In this document: in pieces, positions 45,358-55,164 of the stretch
How the letters are laid out: every line of letters begins with the position of its first letter
Numbering within the stretch: the first letter of the stretch is position 1
NCBI RefSeq assembly: GCF_016107625.1
Contig: NZ_JABASV010000007.1
Span: 62,001-126,000 of the forward strand
Direction: 5' to 3'
Length of the DNA: 64,000 nt
From: Vreelandella alkaliphila
GTDB taxonomy: Bacteria > Pseudomonadota > Gammaproteobacteria > Pseudomonadales > Halomonadaceae
The notes under the pieces: generated by a model
Database searches by the model: none
The model's input: the letters and a program-made list of their open reading frames with translations, nothing else
What the model was told of the DNA's origin: nothing
Translations under genes and position numbers: made by a program

Positions 45358-46497
45358 ATGAACTTAATCGGCGCACTACTACTGTTTTTGGGTCTTTCAT
45401 TAAGTAGTCTTTATTTGTTCCCTAGTGGTGGACCGCAGCTGACTGATTTTGTCTTGATAGGTTTTGTGGGTGTGATGCTGTTGATGTCACTAGGTGATAA
45501 ACACCTGAAAGTTTCACCCTTCGCCATATGCTGGGGAATGATGGTGCTGTGGGTGTTGATGGTTTGCCTTAGCTGGACGCTGATTTTGGGAACGACCAGC
45601 TTTTTCAGACCTGCTCAGTTTTTCCTGTTTAATTTCCTGGTGGGCATGGCGTTATTACGTTTTCTTAGCGTATATGGCGAACGCGCTACAGGGCTTATCC
45701 GTAACGGTGTAGCAATCGCGCTATTGATCGCGGGTAGTCAGGTGTTGTTGCAGTTAGCTATGGGAGTTAATCGCACAACGGGAAGTTTCAATAACCCTAA
45801 CCAGCTCGCTTATTTTTCATTATGTGGCGTGGTGGTGTTATTGATGCTTGATGATTTTCATCCGCGGATGAGGCTCTTGGGATTGGCTGGGCTAGCTTCC
45901 GGCGTGTTGGGGATTCTAGCAGCGTCATCGCTAGCAGCAATGGGGGGAGGTGTCTTGGTCCTGATTGGATGGGCCATGGCCAATGCCCGCCAAATTAAGC
46001 ATTTTGCGCGCTTGCTACTGTTACTTCCCTTGCTACTGTTGGGTGTTTTGTTCGCCAATATCAGCTCGGATGGACAAGTGTTGCGCAACTTAGAGGCGCG
46101 CTTGGACAGAGCGCCAAGTAAAGTAGACAGCGTCTATGAAGAACGCAAATTTGACCGACTAACGAACTTCCCTGAATACGCCATTTTAGGTGCGGGGGAG
46201 GCTGAACGTCAGCGTTTTGCTCCCTACGGTGGGCTTGAAATTCACTCCTCTTTCGTCAACATGTTATTTGCCTACGGGCTGCCAGGCCTAGGGCTTTTCC
46301 TATTGACGATCGTTATCGCGCTACGACGAGCGCCGCTGTATGTCTGGGCGGGTGTGGCCGGACCGTTGATCTATTCGACTACCCATAATGGCCTTCGCGC
46401 GACGCTATTTTGGTTGGTGCTAGTGTTGTGTTGGCACCTTTACCGACAAGGGGCATTAGCCGCTTCGCATCATCGGCTGATGCCTGACGTGCACTGA
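45358..46497 (+). CDS. wzy: Wzy-like repeat-unit polymerase
   Basis: Membrane protein of 379 residues with about ten helices and the O-antigen ligase/polymerase pattern: TGSFNNPNQLAYF, a periplasmic stretch with FDRLTNFPEYAILGAGEAE, and HSSFVNMLFAYGLPGLGLFL, matching the Wzy_C signature. Located between the flippase and the dehydratase, it is the best candidate for the capsule polymerase. The family is too divergent to tell polymerase from ligase with certainty. Confidence 0.78.
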   Translation: MNLIGALLLFLGLSLSSLYLFPSGGPQLTDFVLIGFVGVMLLMSLGDKHLKVSPFAICWGMMVLWVLMVCLSWTLILGTTSFFRPAQFFLFNFLVGMALLRFLSVYGERATGLIRNGVAIALLIAGSQVLLQLAMGVNRTTGSFNNPNQLAYFSLCGVVVLLMLDDFHPRMRLLGLAGLASGVLGILAASSLAAMGGGVLVLIGWAMANARQIKHFARLLLLLPLLLLGVLFANISSDGQVLRNLEARLDRAPSKVDSVYEERKFDRLTNFPEYAILGAGEAERQRFAPYGGLEIHSSFVNMLFAYGLPGLGLFLLTIVIALRRAPLYVWAGVAGPLIYSTTHNGLRATLFWLVLVLCWHLYRQGALAASHHRLMPDVH

Positions 46498-46570
46498 AAT
46501 AACACCATTGCCACTCATGTGGCCAGATAACTCGCACGTAACGCCAGCAAAGAATAATAACGGGGGAATC

Positions 46571-48580
46571 ATGGATAGCTTAATGAAATCGTTGTCGGTG
46601 ACACCCCGATGGATAAAACGCAGAGTACTTGTCTTGCTGGATGGTGTGATTGTAGCGGGTAGTTTACAGCTGGCAACGGTGATTCACTTAGAAAATTTGC
46701 AGCCACTAAGAGATGGCTCTCTGTGGATGACGATTGGCCTGTTAGTGCCAACAAGTCTGTTGCTTTTCCATTGGCTCGGGCTATATCGAATAGTGATTCG
46801 TTATATGAGCCATGTCACTGTGCCGACCGTCGCTATGGTCGTCGTGACGTCAGCGCTATTAGTGGTACCAGTCAGTTATATGGTTGAACACTCTGTCGGG
46901 CTATCCGTCATCGTCATTTATACGCTCCTCCTATTATTAGGTATTGGTAGCCTGCGTTTTTTTATCCGTGAACTGTATCGCTATAGCCAGCGTCGTCAAC
47001 GCAAGCCAGTAGTGATCTATGGGGCAGGAGCCGCTGGCTGCGAATTGGTCGATGCGCTTCGCCATGGTGGTGAGTATGAGCCGGTGGCTTTCGTAGATGA
47101 CTGGCGTGGGCTAGAAGGTGCCATGGTCGAAGGGCTGAGGGTACACCAACCGGTTGCGTTAGCCGCCTTGGTGCAAGAGTATCAGGCTGCCATGGTTCTG
47201 CTGGCAATTCCTAGCGCTCCGCGTTGGCGACGCCGTGAGATATTACACTGGCTTTCGGGCCTGTCTGTTCCTCTAAAAACAATTCCTGGTAGCGCCGACG
47301 TGATTGCTGGGAGAGCAAAAATTAGCGAGCTTCATGACGTGGCGCTAGAAGATCTGTTGGGTAGAGAGGCCGTGCCTGCCTTCCCTGAGTTGCTGCAGGC
47401 CAATATTCGCGATAAGGCGGTTATGGTCACCGGCGCTGGGGGGTCAATTGGTAGTGAGCTATGCCGTCAGATCCTTGCTCAGAATCCCATACGCCTGTTA
47501 CTGGTCGACAACTGCGAATTTGCCCTATACGCCATTGAGCAGGAGTTAAGACAGGTAGTTGAAACGACCCATTCACGCTGTGAACTAAAACCACTGCTTA
47601 TTTCGGTTCAGCATGCGGGTAGCCTCAAAGCAGTATTTGAGAGCTTTCAGGTGCATACCGTTTACCATGCAGCCGCTTACAAGCATGTGCCGATGGTTGA
47701 GTTTAATCTTGTCCAAGGGGTCAGTAACAACGTCTTTGGCACCTTAAACCTAGCTCAGGCGGCAATGACAGCCGGTGTCGAAACCTTCGTGGTTATTTCC
47801 ACCGATAAGGCAGTTCGCCCCACCAATGCGATGGGGGCTTCCAAGCGATTGACCGAACTTATTTGCCAAGCTTTTGCTCATGCGCAGTCAAATACACGTT
47901 TTTGCATGGTGCGTTTTGGAAATGTGTTGGGATCAAGTGGCTCTGTTGTGCCGTTGTTTCGCAAACAGATTGAGCAGGGCGGCCCTATCAAAGTTACCCA
48001 CCCGGAAATCACCCGTTATTTCATGACAATTCCCGAAGCCGCTCAGCTGGTTATCCAGGCTGGCGCGATGGGCGAAGGTGGTGAGGTATTTGTTCTCGAC
48101 ATGGGTGAACCGGTTCGTATTCTGGATTTGGCAATGAATATGGTTAGGCTTTCAGGGCTTGAAGTGAGAGATGCCGAACACCCTGAAGGTGATATTGAGA
48201 TTGTTTATTCCGGTTTGCGCCCAGGAGAAAAGTTATACGAAGAGCTGTTAATCGGCGATGACGTCAGGCGGACTCGTCACGATCGGATAATGACTTCAAA
48301 AGAGCGCTTCTGGGAATGGCCAAGGCTTGAAACCTTTTTAAAAGAATTGGAACAGGCTTTTATCGAGACCGACCATTTGCGTATCCGTCAACTTTTACAG
48401 TCGGCCCCATTAGATTATCACCCCTTAGGCGACATAGCGGACCTAGTCTGGGCAGCGCGTCAGGCTTCGCCCCTTGAGCCACAGGGCCAACGCTTAACTA
48501 CGAATCCATTCTTAACGTCTATGAACCGACTCGATCCAGTTCTTAACCAAGCACTTAATCCCGCCACCAAGGAAAGCTAA
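46571..48580 (+). CDS. Membrane-bound nucleotide-sugar 4,6-dehydratase, PglF/WbpM family
   Basis: A 669-residue enzyme, probably UDP-GlcNAc 4,6-dehydratase. Four N-terminal membrane helices (to about 125) are followed by a first nucleotide-binding module GAGAAGCELVDALRHGG (about 151) and the catalytic SDR domain with VTGAGGSIGSELC (about 286-298). The usual YxxxK is replaced by MxxxK (NAMGASKR), the hallmark of the large dehydratases WbpM and PglF. TDKAVRPTN and GEVFVLDMGEP complete the family. ATG 46571 is preferred; a TTG upstream has no ribosome site. The product is a 4-keto-6-deoxy sugar for the DegT aminotransferase or others. Confidence 0.92.
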   Translation: MDSLMKSLSVTPRWIKRRVLVLLDGVIVAGSLQLATVIHLENLQPLRDGSLWMTIGLLVPTSLLLFHWLGLYRIVIRYMSHVTVPTVAMVVVTSALLVVPVSYMVEHSVGLSVIVIYTLLLLLGIGSLRFFIRELYRYSQRRQRKPVVIYGAGAAGCELVDALRHGGEYEPVAFVDDWRGLEGAMVEGLRVHQPVALAALVQEYQAAMVLLAIPSAPRWRRREILHWLSGLSVPLKTIPGSADVIAGRAKISELHDVALEDLLGREAVPAFPELLQANIRDKAVMVTGAGGSIGSELCRQILAQNPIRLLLVDNCEFALYAIEQELRQVVETTHSRCELKPLLISVQHAGSLKAVFESFQVHTVYHAAAYKHVPMVEFNLVQGVSNNVFGTLNLAQAAMTAGVETFVVISTDKAVRPTNAMGASKRLTELICQAFAHAQSNTRFCMVRFGNVLGSSGSVVPLFRKQIEQGGPIKVTHPEITRYFMTIPEAAQLVIQAGAMGEGGEVFVLDMGEPVRILDLAMNMVRLSGLEVRDAEHPEGDIEIVYSGLRPGEKLYEELLIGDDVRRTRHDRIMTSKERFWEWPRLETFLKELEQAFIETDHLRIRQLLQSAPLDYHPLGDIADLVWAARQASPLEPQGQRLTTNPFLTSMNRLDPVLNQALNPATKES

Positions 48581-48581
48581 A

Positions 48582-49430
48582 ATGCTGATCGACTCATTGT
48601 CTATCAAAGTGTGGATGCTCCGAAAGGCCGAGCGTGCGGGGTTACACATCCAGTCGATGAAGCATTTTCAGCCAGTGGATGCTCGTAGGCATATGAGCAA
48701 TCCTCTTGAGTTAAATTATCTTTATCCTGGCAGAGAGCTGCTCCTTGACGCGCCTATGGAGTGGGGGTTTGGCTTGTTCAATCTCAGTGGTCATCGGCGC
48801 TTTCTAAATGATGTGATGCAGGAAGCATTTGATAATCCTGGCAGGGAGCGCGATTTGCTCCGTGAAGCGCTCCGTGTTTTCTATGCTGACTGGCAGCCAG
48901 CCAATGCTGCCGAATTTCTGGGAGTTTCTTCTGGTCAAGTGGGTGAGCTAGTCGATGTACCTCCGTGGCAGGCTTGCTCGCCATGGGATTCCCACAATGC
49001 AGTAGAAAAGAGTGTCAAACGCCAGCGAACTGAATTACGTGAAAATACCCGAATATTAGGCAAACGCCTGGACATTAATGCGGGTTGGAAGTTCTGTGGA
49101 CCCGTCAGCGAAGATAAGCTTGAAGTTGAGGTTGAGCGTTTGGCTCGGGTACTTGAATCGATTCGCCGTCAGGGGATCTGTCGCCATGACGGCACTGATG
49201 GAGATATCCGGGCGAACGTTTTGACGCACTCAGATGGGCGCTGGCGCTGGGTTGTACATGGTGGTCAGCATCGCTACGCGGTGATCAGTGCGTTAGGAGC
49301 GCTGCGGGCTACTATTCGGGTGGAGCGTTTTATTCGGCGTGAAGACGTTGCCCTTTGGCCTACAGTGACCTCAGGTTTATTTAGCCAAGAAGCAGCCCTC
49401 AAAATATTCGATAACTACTTTGCCGATTAA
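48582..49430 (+). CDS. Unassigned capsule-operon protein with ParB/sulfiredoxin-like motif
   Basis: A soluble 282-residue protein of no recognised family. Its C-terminal third contains RWRWVVHGGQHRYAVISALG. The GGQHR stretch followed by a helix resembles the nucleotide-binding GG-C/H-HR or GERR box of sulfiredoxin and ParB-like domains. The N-terminal part is predicted mixed alpha/beta with many Trp and Arg. No signal peptide or membrane segment. It begins one base after the dehydratase stop, so it is translationally coupled to it, and is followed by an AT-rich gap and the kinase-like gene. A role in nucleotide sensing, or capsule regulation, is only a guess. Confidence 0.7.
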   Translation: MLIDSLSIKVWMLRKAERAGLHIQSMKHFQPVDARRHMSNPLELNYLYPGRELLLDAPMEWGFGLFNLSGHRRFLNDVMQEAFDNPGRERDLLREALRVFYADWQPANAAEFLGVSSGQVGELVDVPPWQACSPWDSHNAVEKSVKRQRTELRENTRILGKRLDINAGWKFCGPVSEDKLEVEVERLARVLESIRRQGICRHDGTDGDIRANVLTHSDGRWRWVVHGGQHRYAVISALGALRATIRVERFIRREDVALWPTVTSGLFSQEAALKIFDNYFAD

Positions 49431-49624
49431 TATATAAAATTATTTTTTTAATAAAACCACTCTGTCTAAGGCGTTTTTGTCTCTTCCTAAATTTTTTTTA
49501 ATTTCTCTCTTTAGTGATTTTTTTCATTTTAAATTATTTTTTAATTATTTTTATAAGAGGCCTTATAAACCCTCTTGTTAGCTTTTTACGACACTCCCTT
49601 TAGTTCTAAAGGAGAAAGGCTACG
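49431..49624. other. AT-rich spacer within the capsule operon
   Basis: About 190 bp of T-rich sequence (TTTTTTT and TTTAATT runs), with TTATAAG and CTTATAA inverted near 49550-49567. It may hold an internal promoter or partial terminator for the distal capsule genes; GGAGAAAGG just before 49625 is the next ribosome site. Confidence 0.5.
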
Positions 49625-50818
49625 ATGAATAAACAACATAATATTGAGGAAAATGAGTGGTTAACTGGCGTTGCCGTTTTTCTAATTAGGGAGCGTGGGC
49701 TTGCATATTTAGATGTCTTACGTAGCCTGCTTGATCGCTACGGTTTCAATATTTTGAGCGAACTAGCCATTCATGAAGATCAACGGCAAACGTTGGCAAA
49801 GTGGATTGATAGTAGTGAACAGGAGCCTGTGGATTGGCCTGGTAATGGCGGTCTGCCAGCTTATTTTTTGGTGGTGCACGATGTGCATCCTGTGATGGAG
49901 CAACCTTCTTCAACGAAGACACCAGGACGAACCGATAATGTACGGCTGCTTACTGTAGAAACAGTGCTAACTCAAAAGGTCAACGATGGGCGCAGTGGTC
50001 AAGAACACGTTAGTCCACTGTATTTGTCTTGCAGCACCACTCAGGTACTTGAATACCTAAAGAAAATAGTTCCACAGCAGATCGGTAAAATACGTGCGAC
50101 AGCTCAGCGCTATAACATGGAGTTTCGCACCCCTTATCCAGTGCTAGCCGACGTGAGTAAGCAGGTATGTCGAGCCAAAGTAGAGCTGGTGGATTTTCAC
50201 GGCACGGAAGCAATTTGCAAAACCTTTCGCCCGGGGCGCGAGCGGTATTTAGAGCGTGAAGTAAAAGCCCGTGAGCTAGGCGCTTCATTACCTGAAGTAT
50301 CGCGATTGCTAGAGGTGGGGCCTCATTACCTGGTGTTTGAGCGCTATTCCAATCGTATGGAGCGTATCCTTTCTCCCCGTGCACCGTTCTCACCACATGG
50401 GTTACTACCTCTCTGGACAATTGAGCGTGTCAGAGCGGTTATCTTGCATTATCGACGTCTTGGCTACGAATGCATTGACCTTAATCCGCAAGACCTAATT
50501 TATGACCCTTGCCAAGGCCTTAAAATTATCGATTTCGAATTTCTTCAGCCTGGCACCGACGAGATAGAAAGTCTGAAGGGCAATTATGCTTGGTATGACG
50601 TGCCATCACGTTTCAAGGGGGATTTGCCGATTTCGGCTCATCAAGGCTCCTATCATGAGCGCTGGTTCCCCTATACAGGGCTACCCCGAACCCTATGTTT
50701 GAACAAGCTTCCGAGACCGGTACTTACCATGGTGCGCTCGGCGGCACTAGTGCCTTTAACGTTAGACGGTTTAAGGCGAGTGAGTTGGCAACATATTCAG
50801 CGCCTTGTGCGTAACTGA
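49625..50818 (+). CDS. Kinase-like protein with N-terminal NDPK-like region
   Basis: A soluble 397-residue protein not assigned to a named family. The C-terminal part (about 180-310) reads like a protein- or sugar-kinase-fold domain: [18 protein letters not shown] (ATP-binding Lys and helix-C Glu), then [16 protein letters not shown] and GLKIIDFEF, which resemble the catalytic loop (D-x-N) and the DFG-like metal loop. The N-terminal part (about 12-160) has the outline of a nucleoside diphosphate kinase ([42 protein letters not shown]) but lacks its catalytic NxxHG(S)D histidine. It sits within the capsule operon between unknown and sugar-nucleotide genes. Glycan phosphorylation or regulation are both possible. 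Confidence 0.68.
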   Translation: MNKQHNIEENEWLTGVAVFLIRERGLAYLDVLRSLLDRYGFNILSELAIHEDQRQTLAKWIDSSEQEPVDWPGNGGLPAYFLVVHDVHPVMEQPSSTKTPGRTDNVRLLTVETVLTQKVNDGRSGQEHVSPLYLSCSTTQVLEYLKKIVPQQIGKIRATAQRYNMEFRTPYPVLADVSKQVCRAKVELVDFHGTEAICKTFRPGRERYLEREVKARELGASLPEVSRLLEVGPHYLVFERYSNRMERILSPRAPFSPHGLLPLWTIERVRAVILHYRRLGYECIDLNPQDLIYDPCQGLKIIDFEFLQPGTDEIESLKGNYAWYDVPSRFKGDLPISAHQGSYHERWFPYTGLPRTLCLNKLPRPVLTMVRSAALVPLTLDGLRRVSWQHIQRLVRN

Positions 50819-50871
50819 TCTATCTCCCTTCCTTCCTCTTGCTCACGGTTGTCTCGTCATGGAGTCACTGT

Positions 50872-51954
50872 ATGAAGATTCTAGTAACCGGCCATGCTGG
50901 ATTCATTGGCTTTCACACTGCTAAACGTCTGCTAGAGCGGGGGGATAGTATTGTCGGGTTTGATAACGTTAATGACTATTACGACCCTGCTATAAAAGAA
51001 GCGCGTCTCAAAATACTTGAACAGACGGCAGCTGAGACAGGAAATAACTACCTCTCAATTCGTGCCAACTTAGCTAATCAGCAAGCGGTGGCAACGTGCT
51101 TTGAAGAGCACTGCTTTGATCGCGTCATTCATCTTGCTGCCCAAGCTGGCGTGCGCTACTCACTGGAAAATCCGCTTAGTTATGTGGAAAGTAACTTAAT
51201 TGGCTTTACCAATATATTAGAAGCGTGTCGCTACGCTAAGGTTGCGCACCTGACTTACGCCAGCACCAGCAGCGTATACGGTGCCAATACGCTAATGCCA
51301 TTTTCCGAGCACAAGGGCGCCAATCATCCGTTGCAATTTTATGCGGCCACCAAGAAAGCTAACGAAATGATGGCTCATAGCTATAGTCATCTGTTTGGAC
51401 TGCCGACGACTGGCCTAAGGTTTTTTACTGTCTATGGGCCATGGGGTCGCCCAGACATGGCACTTTTTAAATTTACCAAGCACATTCTGGCTGATGAGCC
51501 TATTCAGGTTTTTAATTATGGCCACCATACACGCGACTTTACTTATGTAGATGACATTGTAGAAGGCATTATTCGCGCCAGTGACGACATCGCAACCCCG
51601 GCTCAAGAGTGGAATAGCGATAGCCCCGATCCTGCTACCAGTAATGCACCGTATCGCCTCTTTAACATAGGTAATAATGATCCGGTAACAATCAGTGTTT
51701 ATATCGAAGCCATTGAAAAGGCGCTAGGTAAAAAAGCCATCAAAGAAATGCTGCCTCTACAGCCGGGAGATGCGCTAGATACGTATGCCGACTCAGGTGA
51801 ATTAGAAAGAAGGGTGGGATATAAACCCTCTACACCAATCTTTAAGGGCATTGAAAACTTCATTGCTTGGTATCGCGACTATTACTCATTAAAAAAATAT
51901 TCACCTACTGACTCCTCTGATGCTGCAAGCGAAGTGTCTGGCTTAATTAAGTAA
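50872..51954 (+). CDS. NAD-dependent epimerase, UDP-glucuronate 4-epimerase type
   Basis: Short-chain dehydrogenase/reductase-fold enzyme of 360 residues: NAD-binding [21 protein letters not shown], read in two parts, near the start, SVYG, catalytic YAATKKANE (Tyr-x3-Lys) and [17 protein letters not shown]. The last segment and the [17 protein letters not shown] stretch are typical of UDP-glucuronate 4-epimerases of capsule loci (CapI/WbnF type), which make UDP-galacturonate. Start ATG 50872 follows GGAG; the longer frame adds an unrelated 11 residues. The next gene, ugd, makes the UDP-glucuronate substrate. Confidence 0.9.
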   Translation: MKILVTGHAGFIGFHTAKRLLERGDSIVGFDNVNDYYDPAIKEARLKILEQTAAETGNNYLSIRANLANQQAVATCFEEHCFDRVIHLAAQAGVRYSLENPLSYVESNLIGFTNILEACRYAKVAHLTYASTSSVYGANTLMPFSEHKGANHPLQFYAATKKANEMMAHSYSHLFGLPTTGLRFFTVYGPWGRPDMALFKFTKHILADEPIQVFNYGHHTRDFTYVDDIVEGIIRASDDIATPAQEWNSDSPDPATSNAPYRLFNIGNNDPVTISVYIEAIEKALGKKAIKEMLPLQPGDALDTYADSGELERRVGYKPSTPIFKGIENFIAWYRDYYSLKKYSPTDSSDAASEVSGLIK

Positions 51955-52005
51955 TATGAACTCCTTACTTCTCCCTTAGCACACCCAACCCTAGCAGGAA
52001 CTCCA

Positions 52006-53388
52006 ATGAACGTTACAGTTTTCGGAACGGGTTATGTTGGCCTGGTTCAAGGTGCAATTTTGTCTGAAGTTGGTCATCACGTTGTTTGCGTAGATGTGGA
52101 TGCCCATAAGGTTGAACAGCTTAAGATGGGTATCACGCCTATCTATGAACCTGGATTGGAGTCGATAGTAAAAGAGAACCACGCTGCTGGAAGGCTCGAT
52201 TTTACTACCGATGCGGTTGCCGCGATTAAACATGGTCAGGTTCAATTTGTCGCCGTGGGAACTCCTCCGGATGAAGATGGAAGTGCGGATCTATCCTATG
52301 TACTCAACGTGGCGATGACTATCGCTGAACACATGGAGCGCGACCAAGTTATCGTTAACAAATCCACTGTACCAGTAGGCAGTGCCGACAAAGTTCGTGT
52401 CGTGATGGAAGAAGTATTGAAAAGGCGTGGTCGAAGCGACATCAGCTTTGAAGTGGTGTCTAATCCTGAGTTTCTAAAGGAAGGTAGTGCCGTCGTAGAC
52501 TGCCAAAAGCCAGATCGAATTATTATTGGTACCAGTTGCGATGCAACAATAGAGGTCATGCGAGAATTATATGCGCCTTTTAATCGCAATCACGACAAAG
52601 TTATCGTGATGGATGTAAAAAGCGCTGAGTTAACAAAGTATGCTGCTAACTGCATGTTAGCAACCAAGATTAGTTTTATGAACGAAATGGCAAACTTAGC
52701 CGAGCTACTGGGAGCCGATATTGAAGCCGTGCGTAAGGGAATCGGCTCGGATCCACGCATTGGCTACCACTTTATTTACCCTGGTGTAGGCTACGGGGGT
52801 TCCTGCTTTCCCAAAGACCTACAGGCGCTTATTCACACTGCAAATAGTATCGACTTTGACGCCAAACTGCTCAAAGCGGTGGAATTCCGTAATAAAGAGC
52901 AAAAAACCACACTTTTCCAGAAAATAAATCAGCACTTCAATGCACAGTTAAAGGGTAAAACCTTTGCTATTTGGGGTCTTTCCTTCAAGCCCAATACGGA
53001 CGATATGCGTGATGCGCCCAGCCGAGTGCTTATGGAGGCTCTATGGGCGGAAGGTGCAAAGGTACAGGCCTATGACCCGGAAGCTATGGAAGAAGCTCAG
53101 CGAATCTATGGCAGTCGTGAGCATTTAACCCTTTGTGGAACCAAAGAAGCCGCGTTAAAAAATAGTGATGCGTTAATTATCGTTACCGAGTGGCAAAATT
53201 TCCGAGCGCCTGATTTTGAGCTTATTAAGGCTCAGTTATCGGAACCGACTATCTTTGATGGTCGAAATCTTTATGAGCCACACAGAATGGAAGCTAAAGG
53301 GTTTAACTACTACTCGGTAGGTAGAGCCAACCCAACGCTGTCAATAACATCCCAAGCTGAACGCCATCTGGTAACTGCCAGTAATTAA
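52006..53388 (+). CDS. ugd: UDP-glucose 6-dehydrogenase
   Basis: NAD-dependent, twofold oxidation of UDP-glucose to UDP-glucuronate. The 460-residue protein has the N-terminal Rossmann motif [25 protein letters not shown], the catalytic Cys in [11 protein letters not shown] and the C-terminal [17 protein letters not shown]. It is flanked by the epimerase upstream and the initiating sugar transferase downstream; product supplies glucuronate to the capsule, directly or via epimerisation. Confidence 0.96.
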   Translation: MNVTVFGTGYVGLVQGAILSEVGHHVVCVDVDAHKVEQLKMGITPIYEPGLESIVKENHAAGRLDFTTDAVAAIKHGQVQFVAVGTPPDEDGSADLSYVLNVAMTIAEHMERDQVIVNKSTVPVGSADKVRVVMEEVLKRRGRSDISFEVVSNPEFLKEGSAVVDCQKPDRIIIGTSCDATIEVMRELYAPFNRNHDKVIVMDVKSAELTKYAANCMLATKISFMNEMANLAELLGADIEAVRKGIGSDPRIGYHFIYPGVGYGGSCFPKDLQALIHTANSIDFDAKLLKAVEFRNKEQKTTLFQKINQHFNAQLKGKTFAIWGLSFKPNTDDMRDAPSRVLMEALWAEGAKVQAYDPEAMEEAQRIYGSREHLTLCGTKEAALKNSDALIIVTEWQNFRAPDFELIKAQLSEPTIFDGRNLYEPHRMEAKGFNYYSVGRANPTLSITSQAERHLVTASN

Positions 53389-53471
53389 AGACGATATCTA
53401 ATATGGTTGTTTTTTTGGGTATTTAATTGTTGTAGCTGGCTTTGTATTGTGTTTTTAATGGTAGGTGGCTC

Positions 53472-54095
53472 ATGTTAAAGCGCCAGATTGATATTGCTAT
53501 TTCAGTAATAGGGTTAGTATTGCTATCCCCTTTGCTAGTTGTTATAGCACTGCTTGTTCGCTATAAACTAGGCACGCCAGTTCTCTTTCGTCAATATCGT
53601 CCAGGGCTAAACGGTAAGCCATTTGAAATCATCAAGTTTCGCTCTATGCGAGATGCCTATGATGAGCAAGGCCGAAAATTATCAGAAAAAGAGCGGCTGA
53701 CTCCTTTTGGTCGACGTTTGCGTGCTACCAGTCTGGATGAGCTACCCGAATTATGGAATGTACTGAAAGGAGATATGAGCTTGGTCGGCCCCAGGCCTTT
53801 ATTAATGGAATATTTGCCTTATTACAGCGCCCACCAATTTCGTCGGCATGAAGCCCGCCCCGGTGTGACAGGTTGGGCACAAGTAAATGGTCGTAATGGT
53901 ATCTCATGGGAAAAAAAGTTTGATTACGATATTTGGTATATAGATAACCAGACACTGCTTTTGGATATAAAAATACTACTATTAACAGTGAAAAAAGTTT
54001 TTTTCCGCGAAGGTATCAGTTACTCGGGTGATGTAGCGATGCCAAACTTTAAAGAATCAAAACTGAAAAACGACAAAGGTGGACAAAATGGCTAA
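53472..54095 (+). CDS. Initiating phosphoglycosyl transferase, PglC-like
   Basis: Single-helix polyprenyl-phosphate hexose-1-phosphate transferase, 207 residues. It has a short N-terminal membrane (re-entrant) helix (IDIAISVIGLVLLSPLL), FRQYRPGLNGKPFEIIKFRSMR in two parts (Asp-Glu dyad at SLDELPELWNVLKGDMS), VGPRPL, and RHEARPGVTGWAQVNGRNG. The monotopic form without the large WbaP domain is of the PglC/WcaJ-catalytic core type. It starts assembly on undecaprenyl phosphate, likely with a UDP-amino sugar made by the dehydratase and aminotransferase. Start ATG 53472 follows GGTGG; the longer frame has an odd N-terminus. Confidence 0.93.
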   Translation: MLKRQIDIAISVIGLVLLSPLLVVIALLVRYKLGTPVLFRQYRPGLNGKPFEIIKFRSMRDAYDEQGRKLSEKERLTPFGRRLRATSLDELPELWNVLKGDMSLVGPRPLLMEYLPYYSAHQFRRHEARPGVTGWAQVNGRNGISWEKKFDYDIWYIDNQTLLLDIKILLLTVKKVFFREGISYSGDVAMPNFKESKLKNDKGGQNG

Positions 54096-55164
54096 AAAAA
54101 TTAATATCCTTGTCACTGGCGTCGGTGGGCCAACGCCACGCAGCTTTGTCAGGTCTATCCTTGATTCTGGAACTGATAGTTATTGTTTTATTGGTGCTGA
54201 TGCTAACCCGTTAGCGATTGGTCTTTATGATAAGTCTTCATATGAGCGTACCTATTTAGTACCAAGGGCTGATGATGAACGTTACTGGTTAGAAATATCA
54301 AAAATAATTGATCATCATCAGATTCAATTTGCGGTTGTATTGCCTGAAGTTGAAGTAGTGGCATGGTCGAAGCGGAAAGACCTTGAAGGCTTGCCTTGTA
54401 AAACATTTATTTCTTCAAGCCAGCCTACCGAAGCGATAATAGATAAGAAAAAGCTGCATGAAATACTGATGGATAAGCCTTATATACCCCGTTACTGTAC
54501 TTTTTTAAACGGCTTTAAAAGCCGTGATTTGACGCTTGATTATCCTTTTTGGGTACGCGGTACTATTGGTTCAAGCGGGCTAGGTTCTTTAAAAATTACA
54601 AGTGAAGAAGAACTTGATGAATGGATGCAAATAAACCCTCTCATTGAGGAATTCATCGCATCTGAGTTTTTGCCGGGAAGAAATCTTGCGTGTAAGGTTA
54701 TTTATATGGACGGCAAGATTATACGCTCCGCTTGTGCCGAGAGAGTAACGTATATCATGTCTAAGGTTGCACCTTCTGGAATAACTGGCAACACTGCGTT
54801 TGGTCGTATGATTAATGATACTCAGCTTGTGAATATTGCTGATGATGCGATTAGTTCATTTTTTAATCACTATCAATCGAAAGCGAATGGCATATTCACA
54901 GTAGATTTAAAAGAGGATGCGCAGGGGAATCCAATGATAACCGAAATAAATGTAAGGTTTGTTGCTTTTATTTCCTCTTTGGCTCAAGCAGGCGCTAATC
55001 TCCCTCTAGACTATCTTGAGATGAATCTTAATCCAGACAACTTTTCACACGTATACAAACATTATGAGTTTCCAAAAGGCACAATATTTTTAAGAGATGT
55101 GGATGAAAAGCCAGTTGTCATGAATGAAAAAGATCTATTAGATATGGATCCCCGCCATGCTTAA
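54088..55164 (+). CDS. ATP-grasp ligase of the capsule locus
   Basis: A 358-residue protein with ATP-grasp architecture: Rossmann-like N-terminus (INILVTGVGGPTPRSFVRS), an ATP-binding middle part with FWVRGTIGSSGLGSLKIT and IEEFIASEFLPGRN, and a metal-binding end FTVDLKEDAQGNPMITEINVR, in two parts (Asp and the ExN pair). Such enzymes join an amine to a carboxylate, so this may acylate an amino sugar. Overlaps by 8 bp with the preceding transferase and the following aminotransferase. ATG 54088 with AAAGGTGG is chosen over GTG 54079. Confidence 0.86.
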   Translation: MAKKINILVTGVGGPTPRSFVRSILDSGTDSYCFIGADANPLAIGLYDKSSYERTYLVPRADDERYWLEISKIIDHHQIQFAVVLPEVEVVAWSKRKDLEGLPCKTFISSSQPTEAIIDKKKLHEILMDKPYIPRYCTFLNGFKSRDLTLDYPFWVRGTIGSSGLGSLKITSEEELDEWMQINPLIEEFIASEFLPGRNLACKVIYMDGKIIRSACAERVTYIMSKVAPSGITGNTAFGRMINDTQLVNIADDAISSFFNHYQSKANGIFTVDLKEDAQGNPMITEINVRFVAFISSLAQAGANLPLDYLEMNLNPDNFSHVYKHYEFPKGTIFLRDVDEKPVVMNEKDLLDMDPRHA

